A program made the position numbers and the translations under genes. Below, piece by piece: positions 32,756-44,639 of a stretch of 64,000 nt of DNA. The DNA lies in contig JAZAYU010000870.1 of NCBI GenBank assembly GCA_038501625.1, forward strand, positions 1-64,000, in the 5' to 3' direction. This DNA comes from Corbicula japonica. Its lineage: Eukaryota > Mollusca > Bivalvia > Venerida > Cyrenidae. The notes beneath the pieces are model-generated. The model was not told the origin of the DNA. It made no database searches and saw nothing but the letters and a program-made list of their open reading frames with translations. Each line of letters begins with the position of its first letter. Position 1 is the first letter of the stretch.

Positions 32756-33252
32756 CTAAAATGCTACATTTAAACGTCCAGGTGTTCTATATTTAATAAT
32801 TCCAATATGATATGCAAATCATAAATGCCTAACTTCCAGTCTATGATTTTGTCACATGGGTGTTGCTTAAATATGCTGACGATTCAACTATTCTGCAAAT
32901 GTAGGCACCTGTACTCGCGAACCTTGAGGTAAACGTTAGTATTGATTCTTCAGATTGATTAATATGTTTACACTCCAAATAATAACTGCATTTCGAATTG
33001 CAATAGGTCACTTCTACAACAGGCAAATGCTTTTCAAAGAAAATTTCATAACTGTATACCTATACTTTACAAAAAATAATTCTACCACGGTGTCATTTTT
33101 GCGCGTGCTCGATGGTGTAGTTAATGTATAGAAAACTGGATATATTGTCTATTTAATTATGCCTTATACATCATGAAAGATATTCCAACTTAATCTGCTA
33201 ATATTTAGATCGTTATTATATAATAAACATACGCTGTAATCAAATCTGTGAT

Positions 33253-33746
33253 GTGCTTTATGAGAAACCCGTTCAGTAAAGATATCCAGGTAATGCCAAA
33301 AAGGGAATGTCCCAATCCTCGAATGCCAGAAAAAGGCATGTCCTGTTTTTTTTCGAGCGTGGGGGTTTGTTTATTGTGGACGAGCCAAGAAGAAAAAAGA
33401 ATATGCTATTTTGACTTGATAAAATGCTAAAACCCAATATGGATGTGCCCAGATGTCTGAAGATCAGCCTAAAATTCCATATTTTTGGCTTGTTTACATT
33501 CCCTTTACTGTATAAAACCTTCAATAACTTTTTTGTTACATAACCTGCGTTCCTGAAACAATGTGTCGAGGGTACCTTAGGCATCTGGTCGCACAATGCA
33601 CAGGTGGACTTTAAATTAAATAAAGTATGAAGGCACTTACCTCGCAAAATACATCCGTTTTATTTAAAATTTGTCATTAAACCGCCATTTTATCCCAATG
33701 AAACATTTTTCTCGCTTAACTATCTTCGGATGCAGTGCCACGTCCT
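33253..33746 (-). repeat. right arm of 31.6-33.7 kb fold-back element
   Basis: Reverse complement of 31,553-32,047. Confidence 0.85.
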
Positions 33747-35065
33747 TCCCCCTGATAAAGAAATTTAATGAATTGTCTCTAAACGGCCTTCAATTAAACC
33801 GCTCTCTGATGTTTTGCCTGTTTACGCAAAATTGTGATTGTTTACATTAGCAAAACGAAACAGAATATCAAAATTCAATTATCAAATCAATGCTTGCTGC
33901 ATTGCTGCATCATGTGCATTTCATTTAGTAACCAATTTAGGAATATGCCTATGCATATTTAAATGAAATTAAATCATTTTTTGAGAAGGTAAGATACTAA
34001 TTTTAAAAGAGAAATGTATGAAAGCAATGAATTTAATATCACTTACACTGATTATCCGGCAACTGTCAAAACTTGTATAAAATCTATAAATAGACTTGCC
34101 AAAAACAACGTGATTCTGCTTGAGAGAACCATCGTCTGGTTTCACTCTTATGCGAATGCGGTAATCATCTATTCAGTCACGTGATCCTCCCGGTACATCT
34201 TAGTTCATTATTTAAATATTTACAAAAGAACAAGTAAAATAACAACAAAAATAAATACACTTTCTTGTGTTGCGAGTAAACTTTCAAAGAAGAATAAATT
34301 TACTTGTGAAATTATGGTTGTGGGCGAATACAACTTATCACTTTTTTGTATCTTTATTTATTAAGGGCTTCGATCATAGAAAAATAAAACTTATTGTACC
34401 GATTTTGGATGACCATTCAAATGGCTGTTTGCAGTGGCCTCTAATTTGGAAAAAAGAAATATTTTCGCGGTGATTGGTCAATAATTTATGTGGCTGTAGA
34501 TGTGACCGTCCACGAAATATATCAACATAAATGTTGTCGCATTTTCGAAAACCACGGGTAATTTTCTTGAACGTTTAAAATTTAAATTTATCGGACTAAA
34601 TAAATTCAATTAGAATGTATGTTGGCAAAGATATTAAGGCGAATTGTTGAAATTTCGAAACCAATTCTGCTTAACTGGTTCTTACGCTAGTAATAAGATA
34701 GTTAGCAGAATTTGCCGAGATTTCTCTTTGCATTTTTCAAATAAATATTTTCTTCTTCTGTACGCATGTTTTTTTTTATTGCTACCGTTACTTAAAAAGG
34801 AAAAAAAACTCTTGGTACTATTGGCATGAATTCGTAATACGCGTTTAAACAAAATTATGTTCCACGATGGAGACTAAAATTTAAGCAAGTTTGTATGATA
34901 ATGTTTGATATAAACTTTGCATTCTTGCCATTGTGCACTTGCTGATTTACAATGTAGCTGTCTGATTTTGCCTGTGCCAGGAATATCTTCGGAGACCAAC
35001 ACAAGTCATGTGCTTAAATGTAACGAGCTACTTGTGTGTTATTACATGCTTTTGAGACATAGTCA
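33747..35065. other. gene-free stretch
   Basis: AT-rich sequence with short frames only; none shows a recognisable domain or convincing splice borders. Confidence 0.5.
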
Positions 35066-36630
35066 AGTAAGTAGGCGGGTTGAGACAACTTGTACTTTAG
35101 TAAGTGGGCGGGTTTGGGCGACTTGTACTTAGTAATTGGGCGGACTGAGGCATTGTACATTTAGCAAGTGGACGGGTTGAGGCAACTAGTTTATAAGTGG
35201 GCGGTTTGAGGCAGTTTGTACATTAGTAAATAGGCGGGTTAAGGCAACTTGTCCATTAGAAGGTGGGCGGTTTGGGGTAAGTTGTACGTTAGTAAGTGGG
35301 CGGGTTAAGGCAACTTCTTCATTAGTAAGTGGGCGGGTTAAGGCAACTTCTTCATTAGTAAGTGGGCGGGTTAAGGCAACTTGTGCTTCAAATTAGTAAG
35401 TGGTCGATTTGAGGCAACTTATACATTATAAAGTACATTAGTAAGTGGGCGGCGGGATGAGGCAACTTTTACATAAGTAAGGTAGCGGGTTTGGGCAACT
35501 TTTACATTGGTAGGTGCGCGGTTTTAAGAAACTTGTACATTGTAAATTGAGCGGGTAGAGGCAACTTGTATATTTAATAAGTGGGAAGGTTTATGCAACT
35601 TACATAAGTAAGTTGGCGGGCTAAGGGAACTTGTACATTAGTAATTGGGCGGTTTGAGGCAACTTGTACACTAGTTGGTGGATGGGTTAATGCAATTAGT
35701 ACATTAGCAAGTGGGCGTGTTGAGGCAACTTGTACACTAGTTGGTGGATGGGTTCATGCAATTAGTACATTAGCAAGTGGTCGGGTTGAGGCAACTTGTA
35801 CACTAGTTGGTGGATGGGTTCATGCAATTAGTACATTAGCAAGTGGGCGGGTTGAGGCAACTTGTACACTAGTTGGTGGATGGGTTCATGCAATTAGTAC
35901 ATTAGCAAGTGGGCGGGTTGAGGCAACTTGTACACTAGTTGGTGGATGGGTTCATGCAATTAGTACATTAGCAAGTGGGCGGGATGAGGCAACTTTTACA
36001 TAAGTAAGTTAGCGGGTTTGGGCAACTTGTACATTGGTAAGTGCGCGCTTTTAAGAAACTTGTACATTGTAAATTGAGCGGGTAGAGGCAACTTGTATAC
36101 TTAATAAGTGGGAAGGTTTATGCAACTTTTACATAAGTAAGTTGGCGGGCTAAGGGAACTTGTACATTAGTAATTGGGCGGTTTGAGGCAACTTGTACAC
36201 TAGTTGGTGGATGGGTTAATGCAATTAGTACATTAGCAAGTGGGCGGGTTGAGTCAACTTGTACACTAGTTGGTGGATGGGTTCATGCAATTAGTACATT
36301 AGCAAGTGGGCGGGTTGAGGCAACTTGTACACTAGTTGGTGGATGGGTTCATGCAATTAGTACATAAGCAAGTGGGCGGGTTGAGGCAACTTGTACACTA
36401 GTTGATGGATGGGTTCATGCAATTAGTACATTAGGAAGTGGGCGGGTTGAGGCAACTTGTACACTAGTTGGTGGATGGGTTCATGCAATTTGTACATTAG
36501 CAAGTGGGCGGGTTGAGGCAACTTGTACACTAGTTGGTGGATGGGTTCATGCAATAATTATTAATACATTAGCAAGTGGGCGGGTTGAGGCAACTTGTAC
36601 TTTAGTAAGTGTGCGGGTTAAGGCAACTTG
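35066..36630 (+). repeat. 1.56-kb minisatellite with higher-order structure
   Basis: The basic unit is about 35 bp, with consensus GTAAGTGGGCGGGTTGAGGC followed by AACTTGTACATTA. From about 35,660 a dimeric ~70-bp unit dominates, alternating this unit with a diverged one (GTTGGTGGATGGGTTCATGC then AATTAGTACATTAGC). A longer block starting at GGGATGAGGC recurs at about 35,454 and 35,981, a 527-bp period. Three levels of repetition are thus visible. Confidence 0.92.
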
Positions 36631-37119
36631 AACATGTTTATACCCATTAGCAATGTGCTAGTGATATGCCTTTTTACCGTTTTCTTCCTAATGAGAGAAA
36701 GGTTTGTGACCCATTGATCCTATTCGGTTCTTTTTTTTTAATTATTTGTAATGACGTATTTTATTTATAGTCCAGTCAGCGTAGCATATCACCTTGAACT
36801 AATTGCACAAGTTTCACTAAGTGTCATCTGCGAAACATCAGACATAGATATATATCCAACAAAATGTTGCACTCCGGTGGGTTGGGGGAAATTGTTTTAA
36901 TTGACCATTTAAATTTCGGCTTTAATGATTCAACAATTTTGGCTGTGCTGGTACGCCATACTCGATCGATTTCATCGTATAACGGGAACCAGTGAATTTT
37001 CATTTATTTTGTTATATATTTCATTTTTAAACTCAATAAAGTAAACACAGAACAGCTAAATAAAGAGTTTATGAAATCGTGTAAAAGAACCTAGATGCTC
37101 GATTTTTGTTTCTTTTATC
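36631..37119. other. gene-free stretch
   Basis: No gene, tandem repeat or inverted repeat recognised. Confidence 0.5.
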
Positions 37120-37560
37120 CGTGTCATCTTGTTCTTGCTGATTTGACTCCAGACTCTGGTCTCAGTAAGATAATTGACTATCTGCCCTTTTGCATAACAA
37201 TGCTATTTGCTTCTTATGTTTTATATGTTTGTGTGCTTTTGTATGCAACAATGTCGAGTTTTAGGTGGGTTGGAGTTATTACACCAAGACAACTTTTACG
37301 TGTTTGTTCATATGGGAACTTGTTGGGGCAGGTGTGAGGTTGGTGAACCCTAGAACCTGGTTTATACCCCCAGTGACAAATTGTTTTATCACTGACCGTT
37401 CCTAGGCGGTAACCCCAATAGATCTCTTTTTTGTTTATTGTTTGTGGTGTTTTATTTGAAATCAGTCGTCTTATAACACATGCTCTCTTTTCCTCTCTAA
37501 GTTTTGGCTGCTCGGGGAGGCTGTGTTTTCTGTTTATTCCAATTCCTGACATGCATTTTC
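37120..37560 (-). repeat. dispersed hairpin-bearing repeat, copy 2
   Basis: Minus-strand copy of the family described at 22,264. It is the longest copy at the distal end, extending through GACCAGAGTCTGGAGTCAAA. Frames at 37,095-37,337 and 37,214-37,552 run through it on opposite strands and are not genes. Confidence 0.8.
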
Positions 37561-37850
37561 ATATTTTTAAATACTCGTTTTAGAAAATCGATATTAGTTT
37601 GCAAACGTAAATTGAACAAGCCGGGTGTGTTTTGCATCATCAAAACTATGGTTTTCATTTATCCTTTTGGTTCTGCTAATGTAAACATAAACTTCTGAAA
37701 TGGTGGTAAGAGTAAATGGTTTTCATTTTAAATAAATGCTGTTACGTTTATATATATTTGACTTTTTTAATTAAAATCTAACTTTCATATGTATTTTTTT
37801 GCAAATCATAAAGGCCAGTTGTATTCTTTATTTAAAGGCTGTGACACACC

Positions 37851-38189
37851 GTGGTAAAGGTTATTGCACCGTCAACGGAACCAGCAAGGATAGAATCCTG
37901 TGTATCCACGATGTTACACAGACCATATTTGAGACCCTCTTCAGCCCAAAACCACTTTGACTACAATAACAATGTAATAATGACAATTGTGTCACATGTT
38001 CAATTGTCACATTTCATTTTCGTAATACTTGACTGTAGTGTTTATGGCAAGCATGCTAAAATTGAAAGTCTGAAGAGAGGTGCAGATGTTTGTTCTGTCA
38101 GACCCATCGAACTTCAAGGCACTTTATATACCAGAAATGTACTAAACAGAATAATTAATGATTCCATGAAGTGCTTTGACAGACACTGA
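37851..38189 (+). pseudogene. gene-like fragment of unknown family
   Basis: An open frame of 112 codons from a GTG, with no ATG until residue 21. It contains DCSVYGKHAKIESLKRGADV and VRPIELQGTLYTRNVLNRII, which look like ordinary protein in composition. After the stop, similar protein-like stretches continue in other frames to about 38,330. I do not recognise the family. It lies just before the 38.5-kb inverted-repeat element and may be a decayed transposon gene. Confidence 0.3.
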
Positions 38190-38484
38190 ACGTGCTGAGC
38201 AAGAGATCACATGTGTCGTTGAAGAAGACTCAGCACAGAAAGTGTACGTGCGATCATATATAAGGCATAAAAGACCATCACCGAGAAAGATCTAGAACAT
38301 CAAATATGCAGTCTGTGTTATATGAAATAAATGTGATCTGTTACTTCTTGTTCATGCCAATACTGGTTGTGATTTAACTTCTCACATATTTAAAACAGGA
38401 AAGTCAATTGCCATGAAGGAGTTGATTGTTAATATAGACGCAAGAAGCTGAGAAACAGTTCATGGCGAGTCAATCAGACAAATA

Positions 38485-38943
38485 TCAAGGGGTCTAACCT
38501 AAAGTAAAAAGATCGATGCTTTAAGACGGCCATTTCATGGAGAGTGGTGTCAATTGGTGATAAAACAGCATTGTTTTGTTTACATCGACCACTAATTCAG
38601 TAAAGTAAGTACATTTTCTTGTATTATAGGTATTGTGTATGAGATAACCACCTAGCCGCTTGTTTCAGACATCTGCTTCTGGTCCGTTTTTGTCTGTCCA
38701 TGCAGTGGTTGAAGCGTGAAAGAAGGGATAGCGGCATAGGGGTCCAAACTCTGCAATGTCTGCAGACTGATTTTGGGAGCTTTAGAGAATTAGATTTCGC
38801 CTTGCTGTGTTTGCGGGGTGCGGCATACATTATTTAACACTTTAGAACGTTTTTCTGTTCAAATAGGAGCCTCTGTGTTCATTTTTTTACATTTAAGACG
38901 ATTTCATGGAGAACTGTCTCACTTTAGGACAATTTCATGGAGA
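38485..38943 (-). repeat. left arm with a conserved 68-codon frame
   Basis: On the minus strand, 38,830-38,624 reads ATG through 68 codons (MYAAPRKHSKAKSNSLKLPK at the start, with Cys-x-x-Cys and further Cys/His residues). The same frame is intact in the other arm with only two amino-acid differences. Just past the inner edge the motif TTTAGGACAATTTCATGGAG is repeated again in tandem. Confidence 0.8.
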
Positions 38944-40500
38944 ACCGCCTTACTTTAGGACAATTTCATGGAGACTTACATAAGAAAGCCATTGTTAATG
39001 GATTTAACACCAACTCTTGTTTTCATTTTTTAGGTCTAGTGCCAAACATGAGAAAAAGAAAACCCGTGTTGAATCTAAGAAGAAAATGGAAGGAAACCGA
39101 AAGAAAAAGAAAATTATCCCATATCTCCTCACCACTGAAGACGACAAAGAAAAAAATACGTCTTACGTCTCCATCACCGCTGAAATTATTATCACCTAGA
39201 TCAACATCTGTGAAACGAGACATTCTAATACTTTTAAGTGTTCGAATATTAATTTTTGTTAAACGAAATACAAAGAAAAGCGAATAAATGTAAATTATTT
39301 CTGGTCAGGACATTTAATTTTCAACTAAATTCGATGTACAATGAACAGAAACACCTGGTGTTATTATAAGAAGTGTCATAGTCAATATACTTCCACCAAT
39401 TAACAGTGATTGGCAGTTTGAGTGACCATTAATATCAATTATCAGGGCTTCTTGATAACAATACGGACCGGTGTTTAATAAAGAGTTTTGCCATGAGGTG
39501 TGAATTCACTAATGCCGGTGTATGTTTTAATTCAAAACTTTACCATTGGGTAAAGCTAAAAAGGTAAAAAGCCCTATCAAATGATTGCCATAATAAAGAT
39601 AATTTGCATAATCAGTATCACGCGCATCCAATCCCGATCAGTATTGCAGTCACGTGCAAACTCAAACAAGTGAAATGCTAAATATGCTAACAACACTTGG
39701 ATTTCATTCTGCTTCCTCCAATAGTTAGAAACTTAAAAGTTTAATGCAGTTATCGTCTCAATTCAACATGCGTAACTGCCGTGACGACAACGGTATCACC
39801 ATAAAATTACTATGTCCCGTAAATGAACGTACAAAAGACGACGAAAGTACACTGACTTCTTTTATAGTAACTTAATGTTATTTATCAGTAAGCGGACAGC
39901 ACATTATCATTAAATGTTAGAAATCGAGATTTGATCTTACTTTAGCATGACCTGATGTGAAACGTTATTATAATTGGAAAGTCGTTATTAAGCCGGAAGT
40001 GTTGTTTGACAGACACATACGGCATACTCCAGCAATGAGATCGCAAATACAAATAACTATCGAATATTACAATACTTGTACATCAAAATATTCTAATGAC
40101 AATTTTGCTATTCGTTGCCATCCCTAAAAAGAATACATCCACATAAAAATAAAAAAGGTGAGGAGAACAAATGCGTGTACTAAAATCATCATAATAAATA
40201 TGTTTTGCATGTAGTCAATTTAACACAATGTCGAAATACTGGTCGATTGGAAATTATATAAACTTTGAAAGTTTCAGCAAAAAAGCCAATAGCACTGGGA
40301 ACAGTAGGGATTAAGTGCACCTACTAAAAATATCTGATTAAATTGATTTTAATCAGAACTTGATTATATCTGAAGATGGTATTAAAGGCAGGGGATCGTA
40401 ACCCTGCAGACTAGCAGACACTTTGCTTTTCGCCCAAGCAGATACCTTGTAAAATACCCACAATGTGGGAACAGCCTGATGGTAAAATTACCGCTAAATA
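38944..40500. other. interior of the 38.5-42.6 kb element
   Basis: It has a lysine-rich frame at 38,937-39,287 (and a shifted overlap at 39,017-39,199) caused by an A-rich tract. No domain recognised, and no transposase. Confidence 0.4.
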
Positions 40501-41716
40501 CACTGGTTAAAAGTTCTAAGTGCACACTTTTCAATTTTTAATATCTTTAAGTAAACTTATTCAAATTGAATGAAAGTTTGACTTAATGTTAATAATGATC
40601 AAACAACAATAACTTTTTGAAAACTGTGCATATGTTTTACGTTTTACGTCATCCACGTCGGCATACGCTTTTTATGCATTATCCCCGTGCGGCAAGCGAA
40701 ATTTGTTTTTTTTTACAATCGTTTTTGTTTTTCACATGTTCACCGACTCAAGACAAACACGAAAAACACACCAACAAATTGTAACCATGAAACGGTTGAC
40801 ATCAGCAGACAACGACATTGCCGTCAAAATTCTTTTCACAGGCACAAATTCAAATTTGTTGTAAACAAATATTGACGGTTTTCGTAACTGCAAAAGAAAT
40901 ACCTTATTTTTGCATATTTTATTAATTTAAGAAGAAAATCAAACGATATTATTTTCTAGATTGATTACGTTGCTTACGTTGAACGCTGATGTTACTCAAT
41001 TACGTCATTAAATATTTACGTAAAACAACGTAAACTCGAAAAAATTAGTGTAACATTTGTTGGATAAGTGTCCAATAAATAAAATTTAAAACTAAAATTT
41101 ATAGAAATTCAATAAACTTCAAAATCGAATTATTCGAAAATGACGCTTATTCGGTCAAAAGGCGTATCCGAAAACTGGTCAATTTTATCGAAATGAATAC
41201 ATTTTTTTCGTTTGGAAAGGCTGTTACACATCTATAATAGAAAATTGTATCATCCCAAACTGCTAGACAATTCAAAAACTTTTGGCACAAAACATTGTGT
41301 GAAAAATGGAATTTTCTCCTTGAAATCCTGTAAAAACGTTATGGATAAAATAAAGTTGAGTGTGTTGGCTCATCGTGCCCAGCAGACCATTACAAAGCTA
41401 CAGAAAGCTATTTCAGTGCAATGGAATGGCAAACTACAGTATTTCCTTTAAATCTGCATGAAATTTAAATTAGATGAGAAAACGATCACAAATGATAGCC
41501 GATGCAATGATAATTAACTTGAGAATTGCTTTCTGAGAACAAGTGAGCTAAAATATTATTAGTTTTTAATCTGGTTAAGCAGACTTAAAATTTTTGGTGT
41601 GCTTTAGTAAAATATTGATTATTCTTCATTGTAATTTACACTATTTTGAAAGATTCAATCAAATTATTGGAAAAATTAACATTTATCAAGTGTGCACTTA
41701 GAACTTTTGAATAGTG
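40501..41716. mobile_element. 1.2-kb TIR element nested in the inverted-repeat pair
   Basis: A perfect 21-bp TIR (containing AAGTTCTAAGTGCACACTT) lies at 40,509-40,529 and, inverted, at 41,688-41,708. Allowing three mismatches, it extends outward to CACT at both ends. TAAATA lies immediately outside each end, giving a 6-bp (or minimal TA) target duplication. The length would suit an autonomous Tc1/mariner element, but the frames inside (40,687-40,875 and 41,212-41,451) show no DDE/D motif, so it is non-autonomous or of another type. Confidence 0.75.
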
Positions 41717-42133
41717 TAAATAATAAAAATCAAGGACACTTTGGCGCTAAATCAAAACCATCACACTTGCCTCGCAGTGCCGAGACATCCGAATGGTTAA
41801 ACATGGCTTTTCCCGCCCGTACTTCCGGCAAGGGGGTGGGGGTGGGAGAGTGGATTCATATGACTTTTCGACTGGTGCATACGTTAAAATGGGATGTCTT
41901 AAGGTGAAATTGTGTCGCGTAATCCGTTTTAAGCACTAAAGTATAGTACAGTCATGGATACCTAACAAGCAATGATATACTGGTCTTAATTGTGCTCATT
42001 GCATTTAATGGGTGCAGTTCTTGACTTGCCAATATAATCATGTTCAATACATGGTACAATTACAATAAAAATTACAGATATACTTCTGTTCATTATAAAC
42101 TATTCAGTGTCTAACCTCTCCAAAATATATAGC

Positions 42134-42592
42134 TCTCCATGAAATTGTCCTAAAGTGAGACAGTTCTCCATGAAATCGTCTTAAATGTAAAAAAAATGAA
42201 CACAGAGGCTCCTATTAGCACAGGAAACGTTCTAAAGTGTTAAATAATGTATGCCGCACCCCGCAAACACAGCAAGGCGAAATCTAATTCTCTAAAGCTC
42301 CCAAAATCAGTCTGCAGACATTGCAGAGTTTGGACCCCTATGTCGCTATCCCTTCTTTCACGCTTCAACCACTGCATGGACAGACAAAAACGGACCAAAA
42401 GCAGATGTCTGAAACAAGCGGCTAGGTGGTTATCTCATACACAATACCTATAATACAAGAAAATGTACTTACTTTACTGAATTAGTGGTCGATGTAAACA
42501 AAACAATGCTGTTTTATCACCAATTGACACCACTCTCCATGAAATGGCCGTCTTAAAGCATCGATCTTCTTACTTTAGGTTAGACCCCTTGA
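42134..42592 (+). repeat. right arm with a conserved 68-codon frame
   Basis: Inverted copy of 38,485-38,943. Its frame 42,247-42,453 differs from the left copy by Pro to Ser and Arg to Lys only. Confidence 0.8.
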
Positions 42593-43163
42593 AATATGTA
42601 GGAAAACTAGGTGAAAAGACTATCCTCATGTTATAAGACATATCTCCATCTATATCGCTAGATACGCCAAGATCAAAAATTTACAGTAAAGGTGATGAAA
42701 AGGACGTTATTTGTGCAAGTTCATACATTATCTCCAACATTAGACACAGCATTTTTTATTATAAACAAGTTTATTTTCAAAGCCAGATCTGGGTTGGAAA
42801 TACAATGCTTAAACCTGAAGACCAGTGGTGGGATTTGACTGGTAACAAATATTTGTTCTCTGCCTCCTGCACACGACAATACTTTTAATGCCAACCGTTG
42901 CTGTTACTTTGGGTGTTCAAATTCTCCAACTCGGGCAGAATGAGATATTGATGAATACATATGAACTTGAACAACCATTTTCTCCAATTACTCTTTCGCA
43001 CCTACTATGCATGTACAGTTTTCGTTTTCTTAATTATATTGATATACAATAATTATATAATAAACTTAGGTGTATCATATTTATGCAGTTTTACATTGTA
43101 TTTAAAAATTTGAAAAAGAATAAAACAAATTTATATTGTATCAAAATATTAATATTTACTTTA
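42593..43163. other. gene-free stretch
   Basis: No gene or repeat recognised. Confidence 0.5.
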
Positions 43164-44060
43164 GTGGGTGGGGTAAAATAACCTCTAAATATGTTCTGAT
43201 TTTGCAAGATTGCAAACCGAAATGAAACTATGGCAAGTTTTGAATATTTACTACTTCAATAACGACATTCTCCAGTATTCTTTGACGAAAGTTTTATTAA
43301 AACTATGATCAATGCTTTAATTTTATTAATTTTATCCAAAAATGGATTTCTTATGTGGGTGGGGTAAAATGACCTCTAAAATGTTCTGATTTCGCAAGAT
43401 TTCAAACCAAAATGAAACTATGGCAAGTTTCAAACATTTACTAGTTCAAAAACGTCATTCTCCAGCATTCTATGACAATAGTTTTATTTAAACTGTGATC
43501 GATGCTTTAATTTTATCCAAAATCGGTACGTTGCAAATATGTAAATGTTTATTGGTCAGTCAGTTCAAATGCGTTTTTTTTTTCCAATTTCCCATCAGTT
43601 TTCAAAAAGCAACTTTTTACCCTTTATACTAGACATGTTCTTCTAACAACATACATACAAATCAATTCTTTTGCATTTTCCTCACAATTTCATGCCATTT
43701 TGATAATATTTACTTAAGTGGGTGGGGTAAAATAACACCTAAAAAATACACTGATTTCGCAAGATTGCAAACCGAAATGAAACTATGGCAAGTTTTAAAT
43801 ATTTACTAGTTCAATAACGTAATTCTCCAGCATTCTATGGCAATAGTTTTATTAAAACTATGATAAATGCTTTAATTTTATCCAAAAAATGGATATGTTT
43901 AAAATTTGGAGATTTTTTTCGGTCAGTCAGTTTAAATGCGTTTTTTCCAAATTCCCCATCAGATTTCAAATTTCAACTTTTTACCCTTTAAAGTAGATAT
44001 GTTCTTCTAACAAAAACATACAAATCAATTCTTTTGCAATTTCTTCACACTTCGATGCTA
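43164..44060 (+). repeat. three tandem units starting GTGGGTGGGGTAAAAT
   Basis: Unit starts lie at 43,164, 43,355 and 43,718. The first unit is ~191 bp. The second and third are ~350 bp and share an extra block with GGTCAGTCAGTTCAAATGCG-like sequence. A 75-codon minus-strand frame at 43,981-44,208 straddles the end and is not supported as a gene. Confidence 0.8.
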
Positions 44061-44639
44061 TTTTGGGGTACGCTGACAGGCCTATTATCATTAATATTTC
44101 ATGTTTTCTTTTCATCTCTACTTTGAACAAATTTACGTCTGAGGAAATTCGAAGATGATAGTTTGGTGGGAGATTTATGATTTTAAATGAATAAGTGCTG
44201 GTATGCACCTTTGTTTAGAAACATCAAAACAAGGTTGTTTAAGGCTGAAGTTTATTTACACATTATATAAGTATTTGTACAACGATTTCTTACAATTCAT
44301 GAATTATATACTTAAACTATTTTAAATATTATTTGTATTCATTTAAAAAAATTATTTTACCAACTTAAACTATTCAAGAAATGTTCATCAAGTAAAATAA
44401 ATCTGTTTATTACATTACATTTCGCCTTTCTTAAAAGTAAAACACAAAAGCTCCTGTTACACAATTTAATTGCATCATTAACGAAAAAATTAAGAAAACA
44501 AGAAAAATGTTACAATATTTTATATTAATATCAAAGTAAAAATATTATTTGGGAAAATGGGTTTAGATAACGACACAACAAAAATCTAAAAATCTCCTGA
44601 TTATCAAACTCGCTCATGCCGTTCATCCATGCTTTCCCA

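Larger units (their letters stand above)
31553..33746. mobile_element. fold-back element with 495-bp inverted arms
   Basis: Arms 31,553-32,047 and 33,253-33,746 are inverted copies at high identity and almost equal length. Outer ends read AGGACGTGGCACTGCATCC and inner ends GGGTTTCTCATAAAGCAC. The ~1.2-kb centre is AT-rich without a transposase. Frames in the arms (31,776-32,027 plus; 33,273-33,647 minus) are mirror images of each other and have no family resemblance, so they are not called as genes. No target duplication is visible. It is either a non-autonomous long-TIR transposon or an inverted duplication of a dispersed repeat. Confidence 0.8.
38485..42592. mobile_element. element or pair with 459-bp inverted arms
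   Basis: Arms 38,485-38,943 and 42,134-42,592 are inverted, equal in length and nearly identical. Outer ends read TCAAGGGGTCTAACCTAAAG; inner ends carry TTTAGGACAATTTCATGGAG. AATA flanks both outer ends directly, a possible 4-bp target duplication. The 3.2-kb interior has no long frame and contains a separate 1.2-kb TIR element. Either this is one long-TIR transposon or two head-to-head copies of a 459-bp MITE. Confidence 0.75.

Noticed and set aside
31776..33647. Similar proteins on opposite strands (83 and 124 codons)
   Set aside because: They are translations of the two inverted arms, without domain, with poor composition, and broken differently. They are repeat by-products.
35066..36630. 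CRISPR-like array of regular repeats
   Set aside because: Units are contiguous with no unique spacers, the DNA is eukaryotic, and there are no cas genes. It is a minisatellite. The same applies to 44,640-45,465.
22264..37560. A 15-kb Polinton/Maverick bounded by the inverted hairpin-bearing repeats
   Set aside because: No DNA polymerase B, retroviral-type integrase, packaging ATPase or capsid frame lies between them. The interior is a Mab-21 gene, a LINE, a fold-back element and a minisatellite, and the repeat occurs elsewhere alone.
40501..41716. CACTA (En/Spm-type) transposon because of CACT termini
   Set aside because: CACTA elements make 2-4-bp (usually 3-bp) duplications, but the flanks here match as TA or TAAATA. 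No CACTA transposase is present.
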